A stretch of DNA of 64,000 nt from Exiguobacterium aurantiacum DSM 6208 (GTDB lineage: Bacteria; Bacillota; Bacilli; Exiguobacteriales; Exiguobacteriaceae). A program made the translations under genes and the position numbers. Shown here one piece after another: positions 55,546-64,000 of the stretch. The stretch covers positions 1,307,001 through 1,371,000 of the forward strand of contig NZ_JNIQ01000001.1 of assembly GCF_000702585.1 (NCBI RefSeq), read 5' to 3'. Under the pieces are notes generated by a model. The model was not told where the DNA came from. It worked only from the letters and a program-made list of their open reading frames with translations, and did no database searches. Numbering within the stretch: position 1 is the stretch's first letter; the number at the start of each line of letters is the position of its first letter.

Positions 55546-56463
55546 ATGGAAAAAGTGTTGCGCGATGGATTTATTTACATGTCTCAAAACAAAACACTCA
55601 ACAGTTTGGCTAAAAAATACGGGCTTCGGTTCGGGGCTTCGCGCTTTGTGGCGGGGGAAGATTTCAAGACGTCGGTACCGACGATTCGCGAATTGAACGC
55701 GAAAGGGTTATCGGTCACGGTCGACCATTTAGGGGAGTTCATCACGACTGTAGAGGAAGCGACAGAGAATCGTGACGAGATCATTCGGGCGATCGAGATC
55801 ATGGCAGAAGAGAATCTCGACGCGTACATGTCACTCAAGTTGACGTCACTCGGATTTGATATTTCAGACGAATTGATTGAAGACAACATGCGTCAAATTT
55901 TGACGACTGCACAACGTGTCGGTGTCTTCGTCGCCATCGACATGGAAGACGAGTCACGTTGCGAGAAGACGCTCGATTTGTTCAAGAAGTTGAAAACGGA
56001 CTTCGAGGGCCTCGGGACGGTCATCCAATCGTACTTGTACCGCTCAGAAGACGACATCAATCATCTCGCATCGCTCAAGCCGAACCTTCGCATCGTCAAA
56101 GGGGCGTATAAAGAGCCGGCGACGGTCGCCTTCCCAGAGAAAGAAGACGTCGACCACAACTATTTGAAGCTCGTCAAACTCCATCTTGCGAACGGGAACT
56201 ACGCCTCAATCGCGACTCATGACGACCACATGATCGATGCCATCATCGAGCACGTGAAACTGAACGACATCCCGCTCGACCAGTTCGAGTTCCAAATGCT
56301 GTACGGCATCCGTGTCGAGCGTCAACTCGAGCTCGTCCGCCAAGGTTATAAAGTCCGTGTCTACGTGCCATACGGCCGTGACTGGTACGGTTACTTCATG
56401 CGCCGCCTCGCGGAACGTCCGGCGAACGTGGCATTCGTCTTAAAAGGAATGGTGAAGAAATAA
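55546..56463 (+). CDS. putB: proline dehydrogenase
   Basis: FAD-dependent enzyme that oxidises proline to pyrroline-5-carboxylate. The 305 residues show the monofunctional Bacillus/Thermus-type barrel: SVTVDHLGEF near 65, the block VFVAIDMEDESRCEKTLDLF near 130-149, LRIVKGAYKEP near 190 with the conserved Lys, and the C-terminal YGRDWYGYFMRRLAERPAN near 278-296, where the RR pair binds substrate. aaggggga precedes the ATG at 55546. No pyrroline-5-carboxylate dehydrogenase gene is adjacent, and the gene has its own terminator. Confidence 0.95.
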   Translation: MEKVLRDGFIYMSQNKTLNSLAKKYGLRFGASRFVAGEDFKTSVPTIRELNAKGLSVTVDHLGEFITTVEEATENRDEIIRAIEIMAEENLDAYMSLKLTSLGFDISDELIEDNMRQILTTAQRVGVFVAIDMEDESRCEKTLDLFKKLKTDFEGLGTVIQSYLYRSEDDINHLASLKPNLRIVKGAYKEPATVAFPEKEDVDHNYLKLVKLHLANGNYASIATHDDHMIDAIIEHVKLNDIPLDQFEFQMLYGIRVERQLELVRQGYKVRVYVPYGRDWYGYFMRRLAERPANVAFVLKGMVKK

Positions 56464-56530
56464 AGAAAGCCAATGTATTCTACCTGATACCGTGAAACAA
56501 ATGGACATCAGCGTGAAGGCTTTAGACACA

Positions 56531-56576
56531 AAAAATGGTTTGGTTCTTTTAAAATAGAACCAAACCATTTTTTTAT
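56531..56576 (+). terminator. rho-independent terminator of putB
   Basis: Fifteen-base stem aaatggtttggttct / agaaccaaaccattt with an AT loop, followed by a run of T. The remaining interval to 56730 is very AT-rich, without a clear promoter. Confidence 0.9.
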
Positions 56577-56730
56577 TAATAGTTGCTTGAAGTATCTTAA
56601 GACAAGAACGATTGTGTTATTGTAATTTCTTCATTTATTTTAGTTCCGAATTTTCTTCAAATGATTTGATTAGAAGTTCTAGCGAACAAGAAAAATGATT
56701 TAAAATAAAACACGACTAGGAGGATAAATA

Positions 56731-57432
56731 ATGGACTTTGAAAATATGATAAACCAAATCTATGATGTGACTCCAAAAGGATTTCAAGAACCTATCAAAA
56801 TGACGGTAGGCATTGGTGCGGATTTTTTGCCTGTTTTCGGAAAGATATATCATGCGTATCAACATCAAAAAATAAACAGAGCGCTAAGAGAATTGGATCA
56901 TCAGATTCAAAATATTAAAGTGAAGCTTGATGCCAGTGATGAATCGATGATCTTCAAAGAAGAGATATTCCCTATCATTATCAAAAAAATGTTAGATGAA
57001 CCTCAAGAAGAAAAAATTAAAATAATAATTGATGGGTTTGAGCATATTGTCGACAGGAATATTTCTGAGCAAGAAATAATCTTTCACTATTATGATGTTC
57101 TTGAGGAACTTCGCATGGCAGATATTATTTTTATGTGTACAAACTATTTTGTAAAAAAAGATATAAGTTCAAAAGAAAAAGTAGCTCATTTAGCATCCGA
57201 ATCAGAGGAAGAATTAGCACGAAAACATATTGAAAGATATATGGCGAATAAACTTGTGCGTTTAGGGTTGTTGATTGAAAAAGCGGATAAGGAACAGATG
57301 ACGTATAATGTTTTAAAAGAATTGACTAGAAATAGGGCTGGATATGAATATGCAGCCAAATTTACCATCAATCAATATGAGTTAACACCATTTGGATTTA
57401 GTTTTATTGATTTTTTTAAACTAGATATGTAA
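56731..57432 (+). CDS. hypothetical helical protein, accessory
   Basis: A 233-residue protein that I do not recognise. Residues 20-40 are mildly hydrophobic with glycine (IKMTVGIGADFLPVFGKIYHAY), followed by a long charged helical region with coiled-coil character (RALRELDHQIQNIKVKLDA). The C-terminal part (MANKLVRLGLLIEKADKEQMTYNVL ... NQYELTPFGFSFIDFF) looks like a winged-helix or DUF4393-type tail. Strong AT bias and Lys/Ile richness set it apart from the flanking putB and SDR genes. taggagga precedes the ATG. The interrupted membrane-protein gene follows 27 bases later, so they form a pair. Confidence 0.65.
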   Translation: MDFENMINQIYDVTPKGFQEPIKMTVGIGADFLPVFGKIYHAYQHQKINRALRELDHQIQNIKVKLDASDESMIFKEEIFPIIIKKMLDEPQEEKIKIIIDGFEHIVDRNISEQEIIFHYYDVLEELRMADIIFMCTNYFVKKDISSKEKVAHLASESEEELARKHIERYMANKLVRLGLLIEKADKEQMTYNVLKELTRNRAGYEYAAKFTINQYELTPFGFSFIDFFKLDM

Positions 57433-57459
57433 TAAGACAGTGGGAGGATGAGATATTTA

Positions 57460-57566
57460 ATGACAAATATCGAGGTTATATTGGAAATAAGTAAAGTCCT
57501 TTCTCCAATTATAACGGTTGGATTAGCGGCGTTTTTAGCTGCAAGATATTACTTTGACGGTTTGTC
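57460..57566 (+). pseudogene. 5' fragment of membrane protein gene split by the IS element
   Basis: ATG at 57460 with a strong gtgggagga site opens a frame that reads a hydrophobic N-terminal anchor (EVILEISKVLSPIITVGLAAFLAARYYFD). It runs into the IS30-family element, where it stops at TAA 57571-57573. Before the insertion it evidently continued in the frame found at 58602-58988. The truncated peptide is 37 residues. Confidence 0.75.
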
Positions 57567-58500
57567 AAATTAAGCGCAACACTTCCTCCGTGAAGGCCTC
57601 GTGTGCGGTCTTCCAGCCCAGGCATTTGCGTGGGCGGCCGTTGATCTTGGCGAGCGCGTCCACGATCTCTCCTTGGCCGACCGTCGCGAAGTCCGATCCT
57701 TTCGGGAAGAACTCGCGCAGGAGGCCGTTGGCGTTCTCGTTGCTGCCGCGCTGCCACGACGAGTACGGGTCGGCGAAATACATCGGCACGCCTAGTGTCG
57801 CCCGGACGCGCTCGTGACAGCTGAACTCCTTGCCCCGGTCCGTCGTCGCCGTCTTGAACGTGCCCGCTGGGAAGGCGGCGTGGACCGTGTGGATCGCCTC
57901 CTCCATCGAGGCCGCGCTGCGGTCCGCGATCGGCAGCGCGAGGTAGAACCGGCTCTTCCGCTCGACGAACGTCGCGACGCAGGCCCTCGATTTCCCTCGT
58001 CCGGAGACGACGGTGTCGAGCTCCCAGTGGCCGAATGTCTCGCGTGTGCGCACCTCTCTCGGACGTTTGGCGATGGACAGACCGATGTTGAACCGACCAC
58101 GTGTCTCCATCGGTTTCTGGCGCTTGCCCTTTTGGCGGAGCACGGTCACCGGCACGTCGATCAGCCCCGAATAGATCCAACGATAGATGGTCGAGAAGGC
58201 GATTTTCCCGTCGAAGAGACGACCCACGATCTGTTCCGGGGACCAGGTCGCCCGCAGCTTCTCGATGATCGTCCGGCGCATCATGTCGTCGAGCTTCGTC
58301 TTGGCGCCGCAGTTTCGCTTCGCCTTGGCGTAGCGCTCCTGTGCGCGTTCGGCCGTGTAGCCGGGGTTCCTTCTGATCTCCCGCGAGACGGTCGAGGGCT
58401 GTCGCCCGAGCCGTCTCGCGATGGACCGTACGGACATCCCGAGCTCCAGGTAGGTCTCTATTTTCACGCGTTCCGCTGTGGTAAGATGGGTGTAGCTCAT
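57565..58500 (-). CDS. IS30 family transposase
   Basis: A 311-residue DDE transposase. The N-terminal HTH is typical of IS30 (TTAERVKIETYLELGMSVRSIARRLGRQPSTVSREIRRN, about 7-45) and a second HTH-like region lies at 80-110 (WSPEQIVGRLF). The catalytic residues are Asp162 (HWELDTVVSG), Asp221 (TTDRGKEF) and Glu255 (QRGSNENANGLLREFFPKG), the last two separated by 33 residues as in the family. The frame is intact. Its TGA stop (57567-57565) uses bases at or just beyond the left inverted repeat. Confidence 0.95.
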   Translation of the reverse strand: MSYTHLTTAERVKIETYLELGMSVRSIARRLGRQPSTVSREIRRNPGYTAERAQERYAKAKRNCGAKTKLDDMMRRTIIEKLRATWSPEQIVGRLFDGKIAFSTIYRWIYSGLIDVPVTVLRQKGKRQKPMETRGRFNIGLSIAKRPREVRTRETFGHWELDTVVSGRGKSRACVATFVERKSRFYLALPIADRSAASMEEAIHTVHAAFPAGTFKTATTDRGKEFSCHERVRATLGVPMYFADPYSSWQRGSNENANGLLREFFPKGSDFATVGQGEIVDALAKINGRPRKCLGWKTAHEAFTEEVLRLI

Positions 58501-58601
58501 AGCGATTCCTCCGTCTGAATGTGTGTTGTGGTGACTTCATTCTACACGAGGCCGTCGCTATGGGCTTTTTTGCGTTCACGTTCAGGTGTTGCACTTAATT
58601 T
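57567..58601 (-). mobile_element. IS30 family insertion sequence
   Basis: About 1035 bp. Terminal inverted repeats AAATTAAGCGCAACAC (57567-57582) and, read inwards from the other end, AAATTAAGTGCAACAC (58601-58586), 15 of 16 matching. One transposase gene on the minus strand. The base composition is GC-rich, unlike the AT-rich gene it interrupts. No convincing 2-3 bp target duplication is visible (gtc on the left, tat on the right), so the ends may be slightly misplaced or a small deletion followed insertion. Confidence 0.88.
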
Positions 58602-58988
58602 TATAATTCATCCTTTAAAAACAAACAAGTTGATTATTCCATGAAGCTTTCTGAAAAAGCTATCGAAGAAGTTTATAACCCTATCATAGTTAAGATAGAA
58701 AAAGATGCTATCAATGATGGATTTAGTTATGAAGGATTATCCGCAAATGATTTAGTAGATATTGACGAAATTTTTTCTAAGAATCGACATTTAGTTGAAG
58801 AAAGTTTGTTAAATATTCTTTGGAAGTACCAAGAAGATGTTCATTTTGAACTTTCTACTTTGTATAGTAACGAGGAGTCTCAGATAACTTTTAAAGACAA
58901 ATTTTTGGACTCTAATCATGAGTTTTTGAATGAGTTAAAAAAAGTTAGAAATTTTCATTTGAAGCGAATTGGTTTTTACTTTAAATAA
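58602..58988 (+). pseudogene. 3' fragment of membrane protein gene split by the IS element
   Basis: An open frame continues from the IS boundary (YNSSFKNKQVDYSMKLSEK ...) to TAA at 58986-58988, giving about 128 residues of charged helical sequence ending LKRIGFYFK. The internal ATG at 58641 has no ribosome site, so independent translation is unlikely. Composition and Lys/Ile/Asn richness match the 5' fragment and the gene at 56731. Together the parts would give a protein of about 160 residues with one N-terminal membrane span. Confidence 0.72.
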
Positions 58989-59030
58989 ATTAAAACCAAG
59001 TGGTAACTACTTTGTTAAAAATGCGTCCGT

Positions 59031-59132
59031 CGGCGCCCTGACTCATGCAGGAAAGCAATCCGAAGAAGACCCCGCAGTGCCGGGAACGGCGCGAGAAGGC
59101 TTCGGGATTGCCTGCTGAAAGCATGGGCGCCG
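59031..59132 (-). repeat. palindromic intergenic element, copy 2
   Basis: A 102-base imperfect palindrome homologous, on the minus strand, to 28475-28593. The outer arms are cggcgccc / gggcgccg, the inner arms gcaggaaagcaatcc and ggattgcctgc, with a gccgggaacggc tip. Shared blocks with copy 1 include atgctttc, gcaggcaatcc, tgcggggtct, gattgctttcctgca and gagtca. The outer stem differs from copy 1 by paired changes. It begins 16 bases after the T-run of the SDR terminator, the same relative position as copy 1 behind the eno terminator. Confidence 0.8.
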
Positions 59133-59148
59133 AAAGGGCGCACTGCAC

Positions 59149-59176
59149 AAAAAAAGACTCAGCTACAAACTGAGTC
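59149..59176 (-). terminator. rho-independent terminator of the SDR gene
   Basis: Minus-strand stem gactcag / ctgagtc with loop tttgtag followed by seven T. Confidence 0.9.
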
Positions 59177-59185
59177 TTCGACAAA

Positions 59186-60088
59186 TTATCCGTTCACGAC
59201 CGTCCCGCCGTTGACGTGCATGACCTGCCCACTGACGTACGTCGAGTCGTCGCTTGCAAGGTAGACATACGCCGGGGCGAGTTCTGCCGGTTGACCTGGA
59301 CGTTTCATTTCGGCCGAGTCACCGAACGAGGCGACTTTCTCCGCCGGGAACGTCGCCGGGATGAGCGGCGTCCAAATCGGACCTGGTGCGACACCGTTGA
59401 CGCGAATCTTCTTCTCTGCCAAGTTTTTGGCGAGCGAGCGCGTGAACGATGTGATCGCGCCTTTCGTCGACGAGTAGTCGATCAATTGGTCGTTACCCTC
59501 ATACGCCGTGATCGACGTCGTGTTGATGATGCTTGCCCCTTCGTTCAAGTACGGGAGGGCGGCCTTCGTCAAATAGAACATGCTGAAGATGTTCGTCCGG
59601 AACGTCTGTTCGAGTTGCTCGTCCGAGATGTCGAGGAGCGATTCTTGCGGATGTTGCTCGGCTGCGTTGTTGACGAGGATGTCCAAATGACCGAACGTCT
59701 CGAGCGTTTGTTTGACGACGTCTTGGCAGAAGTTTGAATCGCCGATGTCCCCTTGGAGCAAGAGACACGCCTGACCAAGTTCTTCGATGCGTTCTTTCGT
59801 CGCCTCGGCGTCCTCGAGCTCGTTTTGATCCTTATAGACGATGACCGACTTCGCGCCTTCATGGGCGAAGAAGATGGCGACTGATTTTCCGATGCCTGAG
59901 TCGCCACCCGTGATGATAGCGACTTTGTCTTTCAATTTATCGCTTCCTTTATATCCTTCACGCTCATAGATGGGGAACGGCTCCATCTTCGAGTCGATGC
60001 CCGGTTGATGGGCTTGCTCTTGGCCGTCCTTCTTGAACGATTCAAAGTCTTTTCGACTTCCGACTGTGTTTAAACGATTGTCACTCAT
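59186..60088 (-). CDS. short-chain dehydrogenase/reductase, YdaD/YhxC-like
   Basis: A 300-residue SDR with an N-terminal extension of about 50 residues (SRKDFESFKKDGQEQAHQPGIDSKMEPFP) typical of Bacillus general-stress SDRs. It has NAD(P)-binding TGGDSGIGKSV at 60-70, NNAAEQ near 140, catalytic Ser in TTSITAYEG and YSSTKGA with Tyr/Lys near 208-212. The substrate is unknown. gaaagggga precedes the ATG at 60088. It is divergent from the fad operon; no convincing sigma-B promoter was found. Confidence 0.9.
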   Translation of the reverse strand: MSDNRLNTVGSRKDFESFKKDGQEQAHQPGIDSKMEPFPIYEREGYKGSDKLKDKVAIITGGDSGIGKSVAIFFAHEGAKSVIVYKDQNELEDAEATKERIEELGQACLLLQGDIGDSNFCQDVVKQTLETFGHLDILVNNAAEQHPQESLLDISDEQLEQTFRTNIFSMFYLTKAALPYLNEGASIINTTSITAYEGNDQLIDYSSTKGAITSFTRSLAKNLAEKKIRVNGVAPGPIWTPLIPATFPAEKVASFGDSAEMKRPGQPAELAPAYVYLASDDSTYVSGQVMHVNGGTVVNG

Positions 60089-60190
60089 GTGTACATTCCC
60101 CTTTCTAAAATTGACTCTTTGTGTCTATACCACTCGTCTCAAAAATTAATCATTAATTCGTGAAATGGAATGAATTTGAAAAATGCGGGC

Positions 60191-60219
60191 TTGCGAATGA
60201 ATGTTCATTCATTTATGAT
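60191..60219 (+). promoter_or_regulatory. fad operon promoter with FadR operator 1
   Basis: TTGCGA (60191-60196) and TATGAT (60214-60219) are 17 bases apart. The spacer is filled by CGAATGAATGTTCATTCA (60194-60211), which matches the Bacillus FadR consensus TGAATGAWTANTCATTCA at 16 of 18 positions. Binding would block RNA polymerase until long-chain acyl-CoA releases FadR. Confidence 0.85.
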
Positions 60220-60265
60220 AGAAGAGTAAACACGATGGTGATTGCGATTTTTTTTACGCGTGAAA

Positions 60266-60283
60266 TGAATCACTATTCATTCT
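60266..60283 (+). promoter_or_regulatory. FadR operator 2
   Basis: TGAATCACTATTCATTCT matches the FadR consensus at 15 of 18 positions. It lies downstream of the promoter, 18 bases before the fadN start and overlapping the region ahead of its ribosome site. Confidence 0.7.
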
Positions 60284-60301
60284 CATTGAGGGGGGAACAA
60301 T

Positions 60302-62713
60302 ATGACGAGTCACATCGAACAATCAGCCGACCTCCGTTTGACGAGCAATATCCGTTTTGCGGTCGTCATCGGTTCAGGAGTAATGGGGGCGGGGATTGCG
60401 GCTCACTTGGCGAACGCGGGGATTCGTTCGCTCATGCTCGACATCGTACCGCGGGAATTGACGGCAAAAGAAGAAGCGAAAGGGCTCACACTCGAGTCAC
60501 CGGAAGTACGCAACCGCATCGCTTCAGAAAACCGTCAAAAGTTGTTAAAGCAAAACCCGGCACCGCTCGCGACACCGGAGCACTTGAACTTTATCGACGT
60601 CGGTAATTTAGAAGACGATCTCGAGCGCTTGAATGAAGCTGACTGGGTCATCGAAGTCGTCGTCGAACGGCTCGACGTGAAACAACAGCTGTTCGAAAAG
60701 ATCGCACCTTACATCCGTGAAGACGCGATTCTCAGCTCGAACACGTCCGGTATCTCGATCGAGGCGATGGCGAGCGTCCTCCCGGAAGGATTGCAACACC
60801 GTTTCCTCGGGACGCACTTCTTCAACCCGCCGCGCTATTTGAAGCTGCTCGAACTGATCCCGACGGAGAAGACGGCCCGTCCGGTCATCGATTTCATGGC
60901 TCGTTTCGCGGAGGACCGTCTCGGCAAAGGCGTCGTCGAAGCGAAAGACACGCCGAACTTCATCGGCAACCGCATCGGCACGTATGGCCTTCTCGTCACG
61001 TTCGAAGAGATGCTCAAGCAGAACGCCTCAATCGGTGAGATGGACTCAATCACCGGTCCGCTCATCGGACGACCGAAATCAGCGACGTTCCGCACGCTCG
61101 ACGTCGTCGGGATCGACACGTTCGTCCACGTCGCCGGAAACGTCTTCGAGACGCTCGAGGCGGGCGAGGAGAAAGACACGTTCGACGTACCGGCCGAGAT
61201 GAAGACGCTCGTCGAAAAAGGCTGGGTCGGACAAAAGGCCGGCCAAGGCTTCTATAAGAAAGACGGGAAAGTCATCCAGGAATTGAATCTCGGAACATTC
61301 GAATACGAACAATTGAAAGCGATTACAGGTCTGGAACTCGACCAAATCAAGTCGCTTCCGGGCTCGAAAGCGAAGTTGAAAAGCGCCGTCTTGAACAAGG
61401 GACGCATCGGGCAGCTGCTCTGGCCAATCACAGCGAAGACGCTCGCCTACTCGGCACGTCTCACGGGCGAGATCAGTGACTCGATCGTCGCCATCGATGA
61501 CGCCATGAAATGGGGCTTCGGCTGGAAATTCGGGCCGTTCGAGACGTGGGACGCGCTCGGGCTTGAAAAATCAGCGGCGCGAATGAAGCAAGAAGGGTAC
61601 GACGTCCCGGCGTGGATCGATGAGATGCTCGCTGCCGGACATACTTCCTTCTATAAAGGTGACCAGTATTACGACCAAGCGTCGCAGACGTACGTCGAGA
61701 AGACCGTCAACCCGAAAGAGCTGAAACTCGCACCGCTCGCCAAGTCGAACGGGATCGTGCTTGAGAACGGCGGGGCCCGCCTCATCGATATCGGCGATGA
61801 TGTCGTCGCCCTCGAGTTCACATCACCGAACAATGCGATCGGCGTCGATATCATGCAGATGATCGAGCAATCGATCGACCGCGTCGAGACAGACTTCAAA
61901 GGACTCATCCTCGCCAACGACGGCAAAAACTTCTGCGTCGGCGCTAACCTCGCGATGATGCTCATGGAAGCGGAAGACGAGAACTGGTACGAACTCGACT
62001 GGATCATCAACAAGTTCCAACAAGTCGTGCAGAAGATTCGCTACGCAGGTCGCCCAGTCGTCGTCGCACCGTACGGTATGACGCTCGGCGGCGGCACAGA
62101 GATCAGCTTGCCGGCAGCCCGCATGCAGACGGCGCTCGAGACGTACATGGGTCTCGTTGAAGTCGGGGTCGGACTTATCCCGGGCGGAGGCGGAAACGTC
62201 AATACGTATCGTCGTTTCTTGGAGCAGACGCCGCAATCGATGCAAAACATCGAGAAGGCAGCGCAGCAGACGTTCCAGAACATCGCCATGGCGAAAGTGT
62301 CGAAGTCGGCGTACGATGCGAAGACACTCGGTTATCACCGTGCGGTCGACGGCATCTCGATGAACCGCGACCACTTGACGTTCGATGCGAAACAGACGGT
62401 GCTCGGACTAGCCGACGGCTACACGGCACCGGTACGTGAGAAGTTACCAGTCGTCGGTCAGACGGGGAAAGCGACGCTCGAACTTGCGGCGTACGAGATG
62501 TTCTATGGTGGCTACATTTCAGAGCATGACTTGAAGATCGCGAAGAAACTCGCCCACGTCATCAGCGGCGGTGATTTGGCGTACGGCACGATGGTCGACG
62601 AGCAATACTTCCTCGACATCGAGCGCGAGGCGTTCTTAAGCCTCATCGGAGAACCAAAATCGCAGCAACGGATGCAACATATGCTCGTCAAAGGCAAGCC
62701 ACTTCGGAACTGA
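60302..62713 (+). CDS. fadN: 3-hydroxyacyl-CoA dehydrogenase / enoyl-CoA hydratase
   Basis: Fused beta-oxidation enzyme of 803 residues. The N-terminal dehydrogenase has the NAD motif [19 protein letters not shown] at about 20-38, catalytic [13 protein letters not shown] near 174-186 and a C-terminal 3HCDH region. The hydratase/isomerase domain from about 480 has the oxyanion segments [15 protein letters not shown] near 539-553 and [18 protein letters not shown] near 585-602. The domain order (dehydrogenase first) is that of Bacillus FadN, opposite to E. coli FadB. gagggggg precedes the ATG. It heads fadN-fadA-fadE under two FadR sites. Confidence 0.96.
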   Translation: MTSHIEQSADLRLTSNIRFAVVIGSGVMGAGIAAHLANAGIRSLMLDIVPRELTAKEEAKGLTLESPEVRNRIASENRQKLLKQNPAPLATPEHLNFIDVGNLEDDLERLNEADWVIEVVVERLDVKQQLFEKIAPYIREDAILSSNTSGISIEAMASVLPEGLQHRFLGTHFFNPPRYLKLLELIPTEKTARPVIDFMARFAEDRLGKGVVEAKDTPNFIGNRIGTYGLLVTFEEMLKQNASIGEMDSITGPLIGRPKSATFRTLDVVGIDTFVHVAGNVFETLEAGEEKDTFDVPAEMKTLVEKGWVGQKAGQGFYKKDGKVIQELNLGTFEYEQLKAITGLELDQIKSLPGSKAKLKSAVLNKGRIGQLLWPITAKTLAYSARLTGEISDSIVAIDDAMKWGFGWKFGPFETWDALGLEKSAARMKQEGYDVPAWIDEMLAAGHTSFYKGDQYYDQASQTYVEKTVNPKELKLAPLAKSNGIVLENGGARLIDIGDDVVALEFTSPNNAIGVDIMQMIEQSIDRVETDFKGLILANDGKNFCVGANLAMMLMEAEDENWYELDWIINKFQQVVQKIRYAGRPVVVAPYGMTLGGGTEISLPAARMQTALETYMGLVEVGVGLIPGGGGNVNTYRRFLEQTPQSMQNIEKAAQQTFQNIAMAKVSKSAYDAKTLGYHRAVDGISMNRDHLTFDAKQTVLGLADGYTAPVREKLPVVGQTGKATLELAAYEMFYGGYISEHDLKIAKKLAHVISGGDLAYGTMVDEQYFLDIEREAFLSLIGEPKSQQRMQHMLVKGKPLRN

Positions 62714-62732
62714 TAAAAGGGGGATTTCACAG

Positions 62733-63905
62733 ATGAGGGAAGCAGTCATCGTGGCCGGCGCACGGACGCCGGTCGGAAAAGCAAAACGGGGATCGTTCCG
62801 AAACGTTCGCTCGGACGAACTTGCCGGACATGCGATTAAAGCGACGCTCGAACGGGCCGGCTACAACGGCCCAATCGACGACGTCATTATGGGATGTGCG
62901 ATGCCGGAAGCAGAGCAAGGGATGAACATCGCCCGTTATGCGGCCGTTCGCGGCGGATTGTCCCACGAAGTACCAGCCATCACAATCAATCGCTACTGTT
63001 CGTCGGGCTTACAAGCAATCGCCGACGCGGCAGCGAAAATTATGATCGGCCAAGCGACGGCGGTCATCGCCGGCGGCATGGAATCGATGAGCCTCGTGCC
63101 GATGGGCGGGCACGTCATCCGTCCGAACCCGACAATTATGGAGACGGCACCTGAGTACTACATGAGCATGGGCCATACGGCAGAACGAGTCGCGGCCGAG
63201 TACAACATCTCGCGGGAAGACCAAGACCGGTTCGCCATCGACAGCCATCAAAAAGCGGCGGCCGCGATCGCCGGCGGCAAATTCGAAGAAGAGATCGTCC
63301 CGGTGACGGTCATCGAGCACGTGCTCGGAGAAGACGGCAAAGTCGCGGAACGTGAAGTCGTCGTCAAACACGACGAAGGCGTCCGCGCCGACTCGACCGT
63401 CGAAGCGCTCGGCAAGCTGCGCCCAGCGTTCAAAATCAAAGGCTCGGTGACGGCGGGGAACGCGTCGCAAGTATCAGACGGAGCTGCGGCCGTGCTCGTC
63501 ATGGAGCGAGAAGAAGCCGAACGCCAAGGCTTGAAGCCGATGGCGAAGTTCCTCTCGTTCGCCGTCGGTGGGGTTCGTCCGGAAGTGATGGGGATCGGTC
63601 CCGTCGTCGCCATCCCGAAAGCGCTCGAGATGGCCGGCGTGAAGCTCGAAGAAGTCGGATTGTTCGAATTGAACGAGGCGTTCGCGAGCCAATCGCTCGG
63701 TGTCATCCGTGAACTCGGGATCGACCCGTCGAAAGTGAACGTGAACGGCGGAGCCATCGCCCTCGGGCACCCGCTCGGTTGTACGGGCGCGAAACTCGCG
63801 GTCTCCATCTTGCATGAGATGAAACGACGCAATGAAAAGTATGGGGTTGTGACGATGTGCATCGGTGGCGGAATGGGTGCTGCTGGCGTCTTCGAATTAC
63901 TATAA
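62733..63905 (+). CDS. fadA: acetyl-CoA C-acyltransferase (3-ketoacyl-CoA thiolase)
   Basis: Last step of beta-oxidation, thiolytic cleavage of 3-ketoacyl-CoA. The 390-residue thiolase has the nucleophile Cys89 in [27 protein letters not shown] with catalytic His near 347, and the second active-site Cys in [15 protein letters not shown] near the end. aaaaggggga precedes the ATG. Second gene of the fad operon. Confidence 0.97.
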   Translation: MREAVIVAGARTPVGKAKRGSFRNVRSDELAGHAIKATLERAGYNGPIDDVIMGCAMPEAEQGMNIARYAAVRGGLSHEVPAITINRYCSSGLQAIADAAAKIMIGQATAVIAGGMESMSLVPMGGHVIRPNPTIMETAPEYYMSMGHTAERVAAEYNISREDQDRFAIDSHQKAAAAIAGGKFEEEIVPVTVIEHVLGEDGKVAEREVVVKHDEGVRADSTVEALGKLRPAFKIKGSVTAGNASQVSDGAAAVLVMEREEAERQGLKPMAKFLSFAVGGVRPEVMGIGPVVAIPKALEMAGVKLEEVGLFELNEAFASQSLGVIRELGIDPSKVNVNGGAIALGHPLGCTGAKLAVSILHEMKRRNEKYGVVTMCIGGGMGAAGVFELL

Positions 63906-63918
63906 GGGGGAATTGACT

Positions 63919-64000
63919 ATGGAACGGACAGAACACGAATTGATTAAAGGCGGTAGCTTCGTTATCGACGCACTCGACGCGGATCGTCTCTTCACACCGG
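63919..64000 (+). CDS. fadE: acyl-CoA dehydrogenase, N-terminus (runs off window)
   Basis: The first 27 codons are present (MERTEHELIKGGSFVIDALD...). The segment IKGGSF-I----AD--FTP is the conserved start of Bacillus FadE/YusJ-type acyl-CoA dehydrogenases, and the gene order fadN-fadA-fadE supports it. aaggggga precedes the ATG at 63919. The catalytic part lies beyond the window. Confidence 0.82.
   Translation, partial: MERTEHELIKGGSFVIDALDADRLFTP

Noticed and set aside
60089-60170. Sigma-B promoter upstream of the SDR gene
   Set aside because: A GTGGTATA segment resembles the -10, but no GTTT-type -35 lies at the right distance.

Overview
The window looks like a chromosomal segment of a Gram-positive member of the Bacillales, most probably Exiguobacterium or a close relative. 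The reasons are gene order (uvrB-uvrA, hprK-lgt-ppaX, trxB-rapZ-yvcK-whiA, cggR-gapA-pgk-tpiA-gpmI-eno, secG-est-rnr-smpB-ssrA and fadN-fadA-fadE all follow the Bacillus subtilis pattern), strong Shine-Dalgarno sites and sigma-A promoters, Firmicute-type operators (LexA/DinR, CtsR, CggR, CcpA cre, FadR) and a short tmRNA tag. Genus is an inference. Core genes are GC-rich at third positions, the glycolytic operon has visibly different codon use typical of high expression, and a few AT-rich genes stand out as accessory.

Layout. 1-2 kb: glycerol kinase (cut by the window edge), glycerol facilitator and a TauE/SafE exporter, all on the minus strand. 2-11.7 kb: SOS-linked uvrBA, a DUF4097 protein, then hprK, lgt, ppaX and an acyltransferase overlapping by a few bases. 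12-19 kb: TPR protein, trxB, rapZ-yvcK-whiA, a small ribbon-helix-helix-like protein, two small membrane proteins. 19-21.3 kb: clpP with a CtsR-type operator, tRNA-Arg(CCG), a short sigma-54 factor overlapping a glutaredoxin-like gene. 21.3-28.5 kb: the CggR-controlled lower glycolysis operon. 28.5-34.1 kb: a kinase-like protein, a 30-residue membrane peptide, galU and two glycosyltransferases, and a YitT-type protein. 34.2-38.6 kb: secG, carboxylesterase, RNase R, smpB and tmRNA. 38.7-41 kb: an AT-richer accessory stretch directly after ssrA with a small basic protein, a DUF6904-like protein and an HNH nuclease. 41-47 kb: NAD(P)-binding protein, an AT-rich orphan, a SulP transporter, and a LexA-controlled UvrX/YolD pair. 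47-50.3 kb: accessory SecA2 with the S-layer assembly protein SlaP. 50.3-56.5 kb: secreted 5'-nucleotidase, CstA under a perfect palindromic cre, hemolysin-III family protein, proline dehydrogenase. 56.5-59.2 kb: an AT-rich two-gene unit whose second gene is split by an IS30-family element. 59.2-64 kb: a stress-type SDR, then the FadR-controlled fatty acid beta-oxidation operon fadN-fadA-fadE (cut by the window end).

The least expected signal is a pair of intergenic imperfect palindromes of about 100-120 bp (28475-28593 and 59031-59132). They are homologous to each other, each lies just downstream of a rho-independent terminator in the same relative orientation, and their outer stems differ by compensating changes. 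This suggests a conserved folded RNA or DNA element. Other points for a second look are the tmRNA-linked HNH module, the IS30-split membrane-protein gene, the absence of crh after whiA, and the short sigma-54. No rRNA, CRISPR array, prophage or complete defence system was recognised, and no gap of more than 300 bases lacks a gene.
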